A stretch of DNA of 64,000 nucleotides. Origin: Scolanthus callimorphus (lineage: Eukaryota; Cnidaria; Anthozoa; Actiniaria; Edwardsiidae). Below the pieces are notes generated by a model, which worked only from the letters and a program-made list of their open reading frames with translations, was not told the origin of the DNA and did no database searches. Where the stretch lies: contig CM066912.1 of NCBI GenBank assembly GCA_033964015.1, forward strand, positions 30,590,532 through 30,654,531, given 5' to 3'. A program made the translations under genes and the position numbers. Position 1 is the stretch's first letter, and every line of letters begins with the position of its first letter. Positions 12,284 through 22,549 of this stretch are shown here, in pieces.

Positions 12284-15200
12284 ATGGGCTATTGACTCAG
12301 AGGCCATGAGGCGAGAGGAATAATTGTTTTAGTCAAATCACACTAGTAGGTCAATATGTATTGCCAAAAAAATGTTTTTGTTCTGGTCATTTGCCATTTT
12401 CTGGCTTTCAAATCCCACACTTTTCGCTACTAGTAGGCTATAACTTATAGCCTACTAGTAGCTCAACCAATCAGAACGCAGCATTGATAATAGACCACTA
12501 GTGATTTGACTAAAATAGTATAGATAAGTTTCTCTGGGGAACGCACTTCTATGAAAGCAGCTAAATAACTAACAATAGTTCCTATTGGAATCCGCTATCT
12601 TTTTCAATTGTAAACTGTACTCCTTTCAAAACTGTTCAATTCAATGAGAAGAATGCATTTCATTTGTTCCTGTTTTCTGAAAACCTTGTCAACTGTAAAC
12701 TAAGTCCGTTAATTACCTCGATTCTCGGTAATTAACTCTAACTTTGGTCTTGTATATTAGGTGTCTTCTGCAAAATCAGCCTGAAAATGTTCTAAAGGTG
12801 TTCTTAAAGTTGTTTTTTAACATCAAATACTGCATACTGTACAACAGTCAAATAAAGAATGTGATTGACAGAAAGGTGACAGTCATGTAGTAACAACAAT
12901 TAGTCAAGTCTAAAATACAATTGCTATATAATGTACCCTGGAATTCCTGCTGTAGAACTGTGTGTGCATGGTCTAGCACACTAATATTGACCTCCTCGGT
13001 ACTCTACCACACAGTGGGTTACTGTACTCGAACCTAACTGGCAGCAAATTTTTTTATTCAAGAACAATTTTCATTTTTCAGGCTACATGTGTTCCTATGT
13101 ATAAGGTACCTTTTTGACCAAATTTCAGCCTGAGTGTTCTTAAACCACTTGTTCTTTTATGCGAGTTTTTACTGTAGCTCAACCCTTATACTTGCTCACT
13201 ATGCCCTTTTGTCTCCTTCAAAACACAAGCGATGAGCGCAGGAGTTTCATTTTAGTGTTTCAGTATTTTTGGAATCAAAGCGTCATTGGTTGTCAAGCTA
13301 AAAATGGCAAATGGCAACGGACAATGGTTTATGCAAATTTACACCCAGAGTGTAGACTGTTCTGGGTTTTGCCCAATATTGGAGGTATGCATTTTTAAAC
13401 CGAACTGGGGGGTGGTTGAGGACCTCCCTTAAAAAAAAACCTCCCTTGGAATTTCCACTCGTGAAACATACCCCCTCCCCTGGAATTTCCTTTTTTCTGG
13501 CAAAATAACCCTGGAAAGTCTATTTTTTGATAAAATGCCCATGGAAAGTATTTTTTTACCCCTACCCCTTGGAATTTCAAGTCTCCAGACACACCCGTGG
13601 AATTTCCAGAGTCCAATACAACCCTCCTGGAAATTTTTCCATACGTCCTCAAACCCCCCCCCCCCCCCCCCCCCCCCAGGTGCGGTCGGTTTAAAACTGC
13701 AACCAGCCATTACGGATCTCAGAAAATCGTAACCTGATAATCCTTCCAGCTGTTTTCACGGTTATCCCCATCCGGCTTCGTAAGGGTCAGCGTAATACTC
13801 TCTAGGAATCCCAGCTCCTTCCCAACATGTATTTGAAACGTCGAATTCCTATTAAATAAATAATAATAATAATAAAAACTTTATTTAAACATGATTGGAT
13901 TGAAAGCGGTGTCGCTTGTGGGGTCGTGTATAAATAAGGACTACGGCAAACGCCGAATTTCAGCCGCTCTTCTTCTGTCGAACCTTTCCATTTTCAAAGG
14001 ATGTCGCTTCATTATACTTTATAATCAAGAACTTTCTATTGTTTTGGATTGGAACGGCGCGACTCTGGTACGGCGTTTGCCGTAGGCCTAACTTAAATCA
14101 TAATAATTTTTAAAATATTTATCAATTAGTCGCCGAAGGCGACGTAAATATCAGCGAATAGTCACGGCGAGACGAATTAGTATAATTTCTCAAGCGTCTC
14201 GTAATAAAGTGCGCGTGCGATCCCCAATGCTTTATATAACAATTAGACCTCAAGGCCGAATGTGCTATGATCTATTTCAAATCATAGCACATGAGGACGA
14301 GAGGTCTAATTGTTTTAGTATAAGTTTACATGTAAGGAAACTTGGGTAAATCTTGAACGTTTTTACAACACAATTGAGCTGTTTAGAGCAGTTCGCTCGG
14401 CAAGACTTTCGGATATAAATTCATGTCAAAGTACACCAATATAGATTCACTATAACGAACCAGCAATACCAGTCAACCCACTATCACTATCTATCATCCA
14501 GGGTTAGGTTACGTTTAGGGTTAGGGAAGGGTTACGGTAAATCTCTCTTTTTTTGTTCCAAATAACCAGTTTTTAACACAATGAGTCGTCTTTTTTCGTT
14601 ATCTATGTGATTTCCTTAATATTTCGGCGACCATGAAGACTTTTGAGGCAAGTATTTCACCACGAAAACAACTGAGTCAAGGCGCCATTTACAAAATTTC
14701 TTTCAAAGGCAAACGCTTGTGCACATGTGCAAGGCCTTCACTACAGGAATCAGATTAGCATAAAGGGCGCAAAAATAATTTTATTATTTATTGAAAAAGT
14801 TTTCAATTTTTCAGATTTTTAAGTGCCAAGGAATGAAACTACCAGTTCTGTCGTCGCGCGATTGCTAGTGATGACACCAGTTTTTCGTACTTATGGTCTA
14901 TAACTTATAGACCATTAGTAGCGTAGCCAATCAGAATTCAGCATTGACAATAGACCACAAGTTGGTTTATACTAAATTTGAATATAGCAAAATAATTATA
15001 ATATATAGACTTAGGCACAGCCTAAAAGCGGAGCTCCCAGTCAGGTTATGTTTTTTTCTAAGTTTGGCATCATCGTTGATGTCTCTATGACAAGCACATC
15101 ACGAGAAGTTAGGTTCTCTTGGAGTCTTCCTTATGCACTTAATTATGCTGGTACACGACGGTATTACCGGATTTTTCGAGCATGGAAGACATCATCGATG

Positions 15201-16374
15201 ACATCACATCACGTGACTATTTCGCTTCGTTCCCGTATAGACCTAGCCAATTCTACCAAAGTTTGGTTGCTTTAGAGTCCTCCCTTCACAAAATATTTAT
15301 TTTTCAAGCATAGATGACGTCATCGGTGGCGTCACATCACGTGAACACTTTGTTTCGCTCCTCTGGTGACCTAGACGATTCTACGCAAGGTTTGTTATAT
15401 TAGAGTCTTCCCTTCACGAGATTTTGAAGTTTTCAAGCATATAAGACGTCATCGATGACGATGAATCATCAAGATGCAAACACCGTTAGCCGATTTTGTC
15501 TATCGTATCAATCATATCAGTTTCTAAAGAAATTCCGTCAAAATCTCTTTGTTCGTTCTTTCAACGAGTGTAACTTACCTATTCCTGTAAAATGCACCGT
15601 TGTCACCATTTGCAAGCGGTTTGTCATTAGTCTTGACGCCATTTTTGGAGTTAAGAATGATGGATAATTTGTCGTCTGTACCGGACCACAAAGAGTTTGC
15701 GGTCTTAACTATTACAGTCCACTTCCCTGGGGAACATAAGTGAAACCAGGATTATAACCAGTAGGATAGAAGAGTGGATTTCAGACAAGTGTCAAAATTA
15801 AATAATTTCTACCTTGTTTTTGCGTTTTCTTTGCTCGCAACTTTGCGAGCCAATCACAATGAAACAAAAACATCTTTTTCTTTTGTTTTCAAATTGATCC
15901 ATATTGTTTTTCGGGTGCTCTGATTGGCTAACAGACCGCAAAGGCTCTGGGTTGATGATGGGCGTTTAAAGCGCCATTTGGAGAACAATTATGCTGTTAT
16001 AAAGGCCCATAAGCGCCCAAGACGCATTGCAGGCACACAAGAATAAAACGCAGTTGAAAATTCGATGCAAATTTTCAGTTTGAACTTGTGAAATGCAAGA
16101 GCAATAGGAACCCCTTTGAGACCTACAGTATTAGCCAATCACAGCTGTTGAATAACAATAGATCCAATTAAAAACAAAGCGTAAAGGTTCCCGGTTGACT
16201 ATGGGCATTTAATGTAGCAACTTCCCTCTGAATGTTTCTGCAGTAATCGCTTGATATTTTTACAAAATTCGCGTATAATTAACGATGCATCGGACTGTTA
16301 CCTTTGGTGCTGGCGTCCACAGCCAGAGGAAAAACCGCAGCGAAGAACAGGACGAGGAAACGCCCGGCGACCAT
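1913..16374 (-). CDS. Gene B: secreted PLAT-domain protein with mucin-like stalk (3' partial)
   Basis: Eight exons join in one frame: 16374-16302, 15726-15579, 13848-13734, 10691-10632, 10555-10481, 4599-4449, 2861-2601, 1981-1913 (952 nt, about 317 residues so far, ending in phase 1 so the gene continues past the left edge). Seen: a signal peptide, a PLAT-like beta domain over roughly residues 25-170, a short conserved-looking segment, then a Thr/Ser/Pro-rich stalk. All junctions are GT-AG and phases agree (1,2,0,0,0,1,1). Known: PLAT domains bind lipid or protein partners, usually in secreted or membrane proteins; Thr/Ser/Pro stretches are typically O-glycosylated. Inferred: a secreted or surface-anchored mucin-like protein; no membrane anchor lies in the window. 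The first three exons match gene A in phase and size, suggesting a divergent paralogue. Weak points are the GTTACG donor of exon 3 and the GTGAAG donor of exon 5. Confidence 0.62.
2135..2530 (-). repeat. Probable 3' tail of a retroelement
   Basis: On the minus strand the segment ends AATAAAGTTTCTATCTATC, i.e. a polyadenylation-like hexamer followed by a short tetranucleotide run. No coding remains. Confidence 0.35.
2601..2861 (-). CDS. Gene B exon 7: Thr/Ser/Pro-rich mucin-like stalk
   Basis: 261 nt, phase 1-1, acceptor TTTTACTAG, donor GTAAGG. The peptide is almost entirely Thr, Ser, Pro, Ala, Gly and Lys, with repeats of the form KPTSGAPTTK. That composition is typical of an O-glycosylated stalk. 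Confidence 0.6.
3888..3975. repeat. Hairpin element
   Basis: ACACTTAATGACTGC and GCAGTCATTAAGTGT flank a loop with GAGGGAAACAGCGAG; AT-rich TTATTATA-like ends. Confidence 0.5.
4449..4599 (-). CDS. Gene B exon 6
   Basis: 151 nt, phase 0 to 1, acceptor CTCCTAG, donor GTACAA. The peptide begins VNLTAPDGKKYKTDVVKEWI and has beta-type alternation; I recognise no family. It is the last globular-looking segment before the low-complexity stalk. Confidence 0.55.
5399..5551. mobile_element. MITE with 19-bp inverted ends, copy 1
   Basis: AGGCCTACGGCAAACGCCG at the left and CGGCGTTTGCCGTAGGCCT at the right. Further copies at 13937-14090 and, degraded, 51612-51740 share the internal GTCGAACCTTTCC and TTCATTATACTTTATAATC. 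Confidence 0.65.
6139..6369. mobile_element. MITE with about 30-bp inverted ends
   Basis: Left GGGGCCGACCATTTAACTTT and right AAAGTTAAATGGTCGGCCCC enclose G- and T-rich tracts. A related partial copy lies at 45290-45445. Confidence 0.6.
6981..7370. mobile_element. MITE with inverted ends and central palindrome
   Basis: ATAGACCTTTTTCCAAAATG and CATTTTGGAAAAAGGTCTA bound the element. The centre holds GACTGGGGGTATG and its complement. TA at both edges suggests a TA target site. Confidence 0.6.
7387..7615 (+). mobile_element. TTAA-flanked MITE (GAGCCTGTGTCAGCC family)
   Basis: TTAAAGAGCCTGGGTCAGCC to GGCTGACACAGGCTTTAA. Copies recur at 20096-20327, 43851-44084, 53884-54126, 62939-63173 (minus) and 1305-1825 (minus, interrupted). 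All share CAGCATAGCAACAT and GTAATTCGTCTTCTAAT-like blocks. The TTAA edge suggests piggyBac-type mobilisation. Confidence 0.65.
8005..8225 (-). repeat. Dispersed repeat, pair with 13165-13375
   Basis: Reverse copy of the segment at 13165-13375; both carry GTAGCTCAACCCTTATACTTG-type, AGCGATGAGCGCAGGAG and AAAATGGCAAATGGCAAC blocks. The shared open frame is a by-product of the repeat. Confidence 0.55.
8601..8776. mobile_element. Poly-G/poly-C-containing MITE
   Basis: GCAGGGCCGTAGCTAG and CTAGCTACGGCCTTG form the ends around several C and G homopolymers. Confidence 0.5.
10275..10405. repeat. Near-perfect hairpin beside gene B exon 5
   Basis: GTTTTTGTGATCTCCAGAAT AAACAATGTC and its exact complement are separated by about 30 bases; outer CAATTATTG ends also pair. 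It starts 76 bases beyond the proposed donor of exon 5. Confidence 0.65.
10481..10555 (-). CDS. Gene B exon 5
   Basis: A 75-nt phase 0-0 exon starting VYVLNTLYGKETKQVDWTNA, acceptor TTTTCAG. The chosen donor is GTGAAG because it gives phase 0, which fits the next exon. The open frame runs on for a while past this donor, so the exact end is uncertain. Confidence 0.5.
10632..10691 (-). CDS. Gene B exon 4
   Basis: A 60-nt phase 0-0 exon encoding LNLHNVVELIQVGETEGKFQ between a CTACTACAG acceptor and a GTATTT donor. It probably covers the last strands of the PLAT-like domain. Confidence 0.55.
11390..12135 (+). repeat. Diverged tandem duplication of about 370 bp
   Basis: Two head-to-tail copies (11390-11745, 11755-12135) share ATTCATGGCTT, AAATCTTTCGAAT, TATGGTGCTTTCGGCTG, AATTAGAACTTAGCC and GGTGAATCTTTTCCAAC. 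It lies in intron 3 of gene B. No coding seen. Confidence 0.6.
12225..12515. repeat. Double-hairpin element, copy 2
   Basis: Same start and same two hairpins as 968-1275, including CAACCAATCAGAACGCAGC. Confidence 0.6.
13400..13690. repeat. GGAATTTCC-rich dispersed repeat with poly-C
   Basis: Many GGAATTTCC/TGGAATTTC units followed by a run of about 27 C. Related tracts lie at 47990-48250 and 51840-52040. Confidence 0.45.
13734..13848 (-). CDS. Gene B exon 3: second half of PLAT-like domain
   Basis: Found by asking for the phase 2 to 0 exon that gene A has at this position. The peptide has NSTFQIHVGKELGFLESITL and later NSWKDYQ, matching the PLAT pattern T..F.+..G.-LG.L..I.L......W. 115 nt, acceptor TTTAATAG next to an (AAT)n tract. 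The donor is a weak GTTACG. The join restores the frame from exon 2 to exon 4. Confidence 0.6.
13937..14090. mobile_element. MITE, copy 2 of the 5399-5551 family
   Basis: ACTACGGCAAACGCCG to CGGCGTTTGCCGTAGGCCT with the same interior. Confidence 0.6.
14228..14325. repeat. Hairpin element
   Basis: CAATTAGACCTCAAGGCC with GTGCTATGAT pairs with ATCATAGCACATGAGG and AGGTCTAATTG. Same design as 7890-7985. Confidence 0.5.
15055..15465 (+). repeat. 129-bp tandem repeat with CRE/ATF-like palindromes
   Basis: Three or more diverged copies with the spaced core GACGTCATCGATGACGTCA-like at about 15185, 15314 and 15444, followed by CATCACGTGA and CTAG..GATTCTAC. It lies in gene B intron 2, near the exon 2 donor. 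Confidence 0.55.
15579..15726 (-). CDS. Gene B exon 2: first half of PLAT-like domain
   Basis: Acceptor CCCCAG, donor GTAAGT, phase 1 to 2, 148 nt. The peptide contains WTVIVKTANSLWSGTDDKLS, matching the PLAT start pattern V.T....GTD....I.L, and ends with GAFYRN. It parallels exon 2 of gene A (145 nt, same phases). Confidence 0.7.
16302..16374 (-). CDS. Gene B exon 1: start codon and signal peptide
   Basis: The ATG at 16374-16372 opens a peptide beginning MVAGRFLVLFFAAVFPLAVD, a short basic start and a long hydrophobic core, i.e. a classical signal peptide. The exon ends in phase 1 at a GTAACA donor. The surroundings of the ATG (ACCATGG) fit a good Kozak context. Confidence 0.72.
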
Positions 16375-16454
16375 GGTTTCTAAGAAAGAAAATGATACAA
16401 CTCATTACTTCGCATCATTTACAGCTTTGGTGTAACGAGTGCAAGCGAGCACTA

Positions 16455-16640
16455 TCTATTATATGTACACGAGTGTTTTACTGGGAAATTCGCCACTCGT
16501 AGATCTCATACGAAGCTACATCCGTGACCTGAGTGACATATTTCCCTATCCTCACTAGTGAGGATATCGTGAGGATATCGGTCAAAACAAAAGTGCTTGG
16601 AAATCAATTTGGAATATTTTTTTCTGGATATTCATCAGGA
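16455..16640 (+). repeat. Dispersed repeat, pair with 50480-50600
   Basis: Both copies share CGAGTGTTTTACTGGGAAAT, CGCCACTCGTAGATCTCATA and CGAAGCTACATCCG. The 16.4-kb copy has an extra GAGGATATCG segment. It ends next to a LINE fragment. Confidence 0.5.
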
Positions 16641-16649
16641 ATATATGCA

Positions 16650-16880
16650 CTAGATGGATCGCATGTAATCGGGTGCGAGTTTATTCATGGATTTATATGC
16701 CATGACAGCCTTATGGAAGTTTCGCTGAGATTCGAGATGTTTCCACCCAAGCCTTTCGATAAGAGGATCGGCATTAGAGTCATAGCTTGAATGAGTTAAA
16801 ACTCTAGCTGCTCTATTTTGAAGCTTTTGCAATTTTTGCATCAGCCTGAAAAGCCTCACGAGAGGTAAAACATTCGCCAA
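16650..16880 (-). mobile_element. LINE reverse-transcriptase C-terminal fragment
   Basis: The minus strand reads LQKLQNRAARVLTHSSYDSN, RLGWKHLESQR and MAYKSMNKLAPDYM, the conserved region after the RT core of non-LTR elements. Truncated at both ends. Confidence 0.6.
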
Positions 16881-18088
16881 AAATGGTTCTTTTCACAGTG
16901 AATATTAGTTGTAGGCGTGTTATACTTATAAAGTAACACAGTCCTTGGCCGATATGAAAGACCACTTGACCATTGTAAGCAATTTATTACGACACCGCCT
17001 CTGCAATCAACCATCAATAAGTTGACAGTCAACCCTCTACGTAACTTTATTCCTTAAACCAATTCCTTTTTTTGAAATTTACCTACAGATATTGTTTTAA
17101 ACGCATGTTCAAAGAACGGATTTTGTGAAAGTGTTTTGACGATCAAAAAGTCAACATAGAATTCTTCGCGCTTACCTAGAACCAGTAACTTTTCTGTCGA
17201 AAAGTAAGGAAGCATAAAAGCAAAGTGTTTACCTCGATTCGAATAACTACGTTAATATTTACCTTCAGTGACCCCTTCGCCACTAACCCTGGACTTTAGT
17301 ACTTAGAGTACAGGAAGCAGAACGCGAATATTAGGGCGAATTAATGAATCTTGCCGACACAGGGACTCACACTGTTATTTTGACTGAATATTAGTATAAG
17401 GTCAAACAGGAATGAATAATTGATGAGGTACCGTCAGCTTGTGGAATTATGAAATCAGTGATAGCATTAATTCAACTGAAAGCGGCCAAAGTAAGCAAGT
17501 TCATGCAAAGAATGACGTAGATAATAGGAGTTCTAAACTTTGATGGACTTATTTGGACGGTCTTTTGAGATTTTTCAGGTTTTATGCTGATGCGCGGGAT
17601 ACCTGTCCTAAATTGGAAAAAAGGCTATGGGCCCAGCTTGTGGTTGGATAGAGAAATTTACGAGATAAGAGTTTGTAAATAAGGCACCTGGTCAAAGAAC
17701 AGGTGAACGGGTGAACCGTGCTGATGAGATCATCCCGGGTTAGTTGTCAAATTCATCTCAGGCAGCCAGAAATTGATCCGCAATTCTAAAGGATAGCAAA
17801 TTTATATCGCCGGTTTCCTTGGGAAATATTGAGTTTATGGACAGTCTCGCTGCATTCAGTTGTTAACGTAGTGACGGGCTGTTACTTGCTAAAAAGGCGT
17901 GACCTCTAACGCTTCTTAAAGGGGTCAAGAATACTAGGCCCGGGTGTGCCTAAACATAACCTCTTAGCAGAGGCTTTTCCACTGTTCAGTATCTCTCTTT
18001 TACAGGAGAAATGTTACTCCGAATAATGACAGTTTCATACTTAGGCGATATTCACCATAAATAGAAGACTGGAATAAGAAAAGCAATA

Positions 18089-18115
18089 TTTCGGTTTAAT
18101 TCAAACCATCATCAG
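18089..18115 (-). ncRNA. Hammerhead-ribozyme-like core
   Basis: The minus strand reads CTGATGA, then GGTTT-loop-AAACC able to form stem II, then GAAA: the core pattern of a hammerhead ribozyme. Stems I and III are not obvious. Such cores occur in Penelope-like retroelement ends and retrozymes. Confidence 0.4.
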
Positions 18116-19140
18116 GCTAGTGAAATACAAGTTGCGCGGGAGAACTTAAATACAACTAGATTATTTGAATAACAAAAGCTCGCGGCTCTCTTTTACGTTT
18201 ACTTTATTTATCGGCGATTCGGCGTGCGAGTTGTTTTTGTTGTTGTTCTGTCTCTCGGGCAGTAAACAAACTCAGCTACGCGAATATACAGAGACGTGAA
18301 TAACTACGTCAGATAGACTCACAAGGAGAAAGCTCTGCTCACAGGGTAGCAAAAACCAGGCTTCGTAAGATCAGAAATTTGAAAAAATCCAGGAGTTTTA
18401 TTGGAGCTGTTTCGGAATTTTTCCAGGATAATTTTCAGCCTTGACAGTCCTTTTTCGATAACGTTTCAAGCTTGAAACCAATTTTAAGAATGATTAAATT
18501 CTTGATTTTGTGAATGATTAAATTCGTTTAATTTACCAGGAGTTTTCTAGGACTTTGTTTGAAATTCAAGGAGTTTCAAATACTTTCCAGGAGCACAATA
18601 AAAATCCAGGACTTTCCAGGAGCCATACGAACCCTGATAAACAACACAGAATTCTGAATTGAGTTTAAACTATGTCTAAGAAAGATAAAGGAACTCAAAT
18701 TCACATTGTACACGCATTCGCTATCAAATTTCCAAGTTTGAAAACAAAAAGGATTCAAAAGGGGAATTCACAATCCATTTCAATCCGCTCGAAACAAACC
18801 AAATGTATCTGCTTGTCTGGCTGCCTATTGAAGGTTATTTAACAAAGCTAGGCGGTTATTTTGTTTATTTATTGTGAACTTAAAGGTAATCAATTAAAGG
18901 GGCAATCGCATGCTTGCCTGACAAGGAAATCACTCAAATCTCAATCCAATTCCATCCTTTTGATAATAGATAGAAACCCTATAGATTTGTATTGATTTAA
19001 CAGTTAAAAGGTCATTTTACAAACCTGGACTGTTATTTTGGTAATTCCCGGTAAACTTGTATTTTGGTGATTAGAATTAAGCCCTGGCTAAACTAGGACA
19101 CATGTAGCGCGCAACATTGTAGCCGGACACATGTTTTCTC

Positions 19141-19321
19141 TATGGCTGCGTACACACTTGGTGCCCGGGCACTAGCAGTGCCCGAGTACAAGGTCCGGAC
19201 CTTGTACTCGGGCACCAGTGCTGTGCCGGGATTTGGGCTTGGGCACTCGAAAAACTGGAGTGTTCACATTAGTGCCCGTGCTCGGGTGCTGTGCCCGGGC
19301 ACCAAGTGTGTACGCAGCCTA
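19141..19321. mobile_element. MITE with 28-bp inverted ends
   Basis: GGCTGCGTACACACTTGGTG CCCGGGCAC and its complement at the right end. The interior repeats GTGCCCGAG/CTCGGGCAC. Confidence 0.65.
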
Positions 19322-19463
19322 TGTTTCCCAGTTTAGCCACGCGAGAAACATTGTTGCGCGCGACAAATTTTGTAGCCGGGACACAAAGAAATGTTTCTTC
19401 GCAAGACAAGAAACATTTGATGTGTCCGAGACACACGCGTGCGATGTTTCCTAGTTTCGACCG

Positions 19464-19840
19464 ACGACCGGTTAGCGCAGTGGTAGAGCGCCGGGCTTAT
19501 GTTCGGGAGGTTGGGAGTTCAAACCCCGGCCGGGCCAACACTCAGGGTCTTTTTCTAATAATTGAGGAGAAGGTGCTGCCTTTGCTCTAACATCTGCAAA
19601 TGGTTAGACCTTCGCGTCTTCTCGGATAAGGACGTTAAACCGTAGGTCCCGTCTCTCACATACACTACACTAACCGGAACCAGAGGGACGTTAAAGAACC
19701 ACTAGGACCGTCGGAAGTTGCCCAACCTCAGTGTCACAGAACTCACAATACTAATACACACTTCCGTCTCCCCGATTAGTAGTGCACTCGTGCACGGCTA
19801 GAAGATTTGAGACGTTAATAAAGTCATTATTATTTAGCCA
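19464..19840 (+). mobile_element. tRNA-derived SINE
   Basis: Pol III A box TAGCGCAGTGGTAGAGCG and B box GAGTTCAAACC in a tRNA-like head, then a body with GGATAAGGACGTTAAACCG, GTCCCGTCTCTCACAT and ACGTTAAAGAACCAC, ending in an AT-rich TTATTATT tail. Confidence 0.7.
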
Positions 19841-20095
19841 CTCGGGGAAACATGCAGGACACAAATGTTGCGAGCTACATGTGTCCTAGTTTAGCCGTAG
19901 CTTTAGACTTCTTTTTTGACAGGTGTACAGAAATTAAGCGTGCGAGTGCCCCTTTAAGGTTTTGAACATACCTTGGTCTAACCATGAGCCGTTCCTAATG
20001 CAAATGAGGAATCTCTATTGTCATAGTTAATTTGTATTATGAGACCGGCGTATATCCTAGGCCTAAGATAATCCTAGAATCGTGACATTTCATCG

Positions 20096-20327
20096 TTAAA
20101 GAGCCTGTGTCAGCCGCCATTTTGACAGCATAGCAACATACCAAGTCGGAGAAAACATCCATTTCCATCGGCTGATTTGGAGAACATAAAGCAATATTCT
20201 CGATTGAATTTGGTAAATCAAATCTGAAACTTTGTTTTTAGATGTTCATTTTAAGATTTCTACACGTAATTCGTCTTCTAATATCGAACGAAAACAATAA
20301 CAAAGGAGTGGCTGACAACGGCTCTAA
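20096..20327 (+). mobile_element. TTAA-type MITE (GAGCCTGTGTCAGCC family)
   Basis: TTAAAGAGCCTGTGTCAGCC at the left; the right end is mutated to GGCTCTAA. Confidence 0.6.
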
Positions 20328-20658
20328 TGAATCAAGGTATAAACTTGGCAAGTAACTAAAGTAGAGAAATATTGATCTGGCAGGAAAAATGATGCATTAA
20401 TAGACGCCTATATTCTTGAGGAGTTTCGGTTTATATGAAAAGGCTAGAAAGTTCGCCACTGCGAAAATTTCCCGGTTAAAAAAGGTTCTCGAATCAACGC
20501 AGTGTCTCGAATCAAAGAGCCGGTCGTCCTCCCGCTCCTCCCGCGTTCACCACAAGGCGAACCGAAGCCCGGTGAAAAGAAAGTCTTACAGGGCTTTGAG
20601 GAACTCTAGACTGCAACGAACCATTACTCGCTTGTCGAGAAATGTCTAAATCAGAATA

Positions 20659-20966
20659 ATTAACCATTATCCTGCGAGATTGCGCAGAATATCGTCTGAT
20701 ACTTAGCCGACGAGGGACGAAGTCCCGAGTTGGCTAAAATCAGACGATATTCTGCAAAATCGAGCAGGATAATGGTTTTATTATTCAGCACATCGATAGC
20801 ACAAAAACCCCCGAAAAAAATGACTTTTGTGTATTATTTACGAGCTCAAAACATCATACTTTCCTCAGAGACGGATATCGCAGGATAGCTGTCATTTACA
20901 GAAGACAGCTATTGGAGTTCCAATGACCATATTTGGGCAGTGCATCGATGTGCTGAATAATAACAT
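20659..20966. repeat. Two adjacent inverted-repeat structures
   Basis: AACCATTATCCTGC with CAGAATATCGTCTGAT pairs with its complement before 20783. TATTATTCAGCACATCGAT at 20780 pairs with ATCGATGTGCTGAATAATA near 20960. Confidence 0.55.
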
Positions 20967-21559
20967 CTGATAGTTCGTTATCTAAATGTTCCTACATGCC
21001 AAACTACTATTACGCGATTTCCCCCGCATTTGTACGGTGAATACGTTAAACTGACAAAAAGTAAAGGTTGTTCGTCCGGTGAATATGGCCTGATGGCAAT
21101 GAAAATGGGGGCGAAGTGCATTATGGGAAGAGTTCGTCAACTCCTTCCCTTATTTCTACCATCTCGCCCTGGTTACCTATGATGCAACTGAGGGCGTGAG
21201 CTTGGCTATTCAAAAAACATAGGTACGCAGTGCGTACAGGAAGCTATTTGCATATATTCTACAGGGTACAGCGCCGGTCGTGCACAACCTTGTTCCCAGC
21301 ATTCCCGGGGAAAGGCGCTGGCCGCTGGGAACGAGGTTGGGCTGATCATGAGGAAACAAGTGGGACTTGTTTCGATGACGTCACGGTTAATTGATATTAT
21401 AAGAGCAATATGGTGTTCATTTTCATTCACCTCGTAATTTAGGTGATTAGCTTCCTTGGATGTTCAATAGGAGAATGAAGTAGACTTCAATGAAGATGTT
21501 CAATGAAGTAGACTTCATGAACAAGATAGCTTAAAAAAAATCAAAACCTGAGTCAGATC

Positions 21560-21615
21560 AGATTTTATAGCGGAGCTCCTTGCGGCGGCCGAAGGCCGCC
21601 GCAAAGCGGAGCACC
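21560..21615. repeat. AGCGGAGCTCC element fragment
   Basis: TAGCGGAGCTCCTTGCGGC with its complement GCCGCAAAGCGGAGCACCAT. Family members: 34029-34075, 34607-34830 and 62193-62517 (minus). Confidence 0.5.
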
Positions 21616-21733
21616 ATACCTAAGAAAACAGCGTCAAAACTGCAAATATAGTATTGGGTACCCTGTGTGAGTTTATTGAGTAACCTGGGAAATTGCTAGG
21701 GGTCGATCCGATTTTTGGACGTCTCAGGAAGCC

Positions 21734-21823
21734 CCGGATGTTGTACGTGTTCCTGAAGCCTGACGTCACAATAGCGTCCCGGATGTTGTACGTGTTCCTG
21801 AAGCCTGACGTCACAATAGCGTC
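21734..21823 (+). repeat. Exact 45-bp tandem duplication
   Basis: CCGGATGTTGTACGTGTTCC and the following 25 bases occur twice head to tail with a CRE-like TGACGTCA in each. Confidence 0.75.
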
Positions 21824-22549
21824 AAGCATGCTCAACTAACGGGGGGAGGGGCGCGTTGTCAGGGGGGGGGGGGGGGGGGGTGTTGATGTTCACGTGAAAG
21901 CTAAAATCGCAGGCACAAAAAGGGCTGCTAGCGGCTGAAAAAACGACCTACAATAATTATTCAAAGGAGAAATGCCCGAAGAAGAAAAGAAGAAGCCATG
22001 GAATCCAAAGATTTGGTAGAATGGGGAATAATAATCAAGTTGGAGTATTTTCTTTGCCGGCTTGCTCCTGAAATTCTTCCTTCCAGTCGGAGTTTCAATC
22101 AAGGCCGACAAAAAGCACCTCCAAATGATAAAAATACGCGAAGAGGAAGCGGAAATAAACCGGAAACAAGTTTCAAAGTTTCTATTGACAAACGTCTTTG
22201 TTCATGACCACCACGTGACCCGAAGCGGCAAGATTAGTGAAAGTATAAAAGTTGTGTAGTTGTGTTCCTACATCACAGTCTGCTCTGTTTGTTTTCGAGA
22301 GGAGTCGTTTTCACGAGGAAAAATTACAGGCTGCAATTCTATTTAATTAGACATATGTTCTACTTCTCCACTGAATGCGAAAGTGTCAGGACTATAGCTG
22401 AATTCACAGGAACTGAAAACGTTTGTCACGAGTTACAGTACAACAACAATGGCGCCCAAAATCAAGCGCGGGAGTTTTCGTGTTTTGCCGTGTTTTGTGG
22501 GTTCTTAGCTCCCTAAAGACATGGAATAGCTTTGAAAGTCACGGATATA

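Larger units (their letters stand above)
18894..19957 (+). mobile_element. TTAA-flanked element with nested insertions
   Basis: TTAAAGGGGCAATCGCATGC to GCGTGCGAGTGCCCCTTTAA. Shorter family copies are at 29158-29413 and 43379-43591. This one is enlarged by the elements at 19141-19321 and 19464-19840. Confidence 0.55.

Noticed and set aside
19464..19537. Functional tRNA gene
   Set aside because: A and B boxes are present, but the head continues into a SINE body and the acceptor stem pairs poorly.
20416..20649. Basic Ser/Arg-rich frame of 77 codons
   Set aside because: Short, flanked by MITEs, no splice or homology support; SR-like composition alone is not enough.
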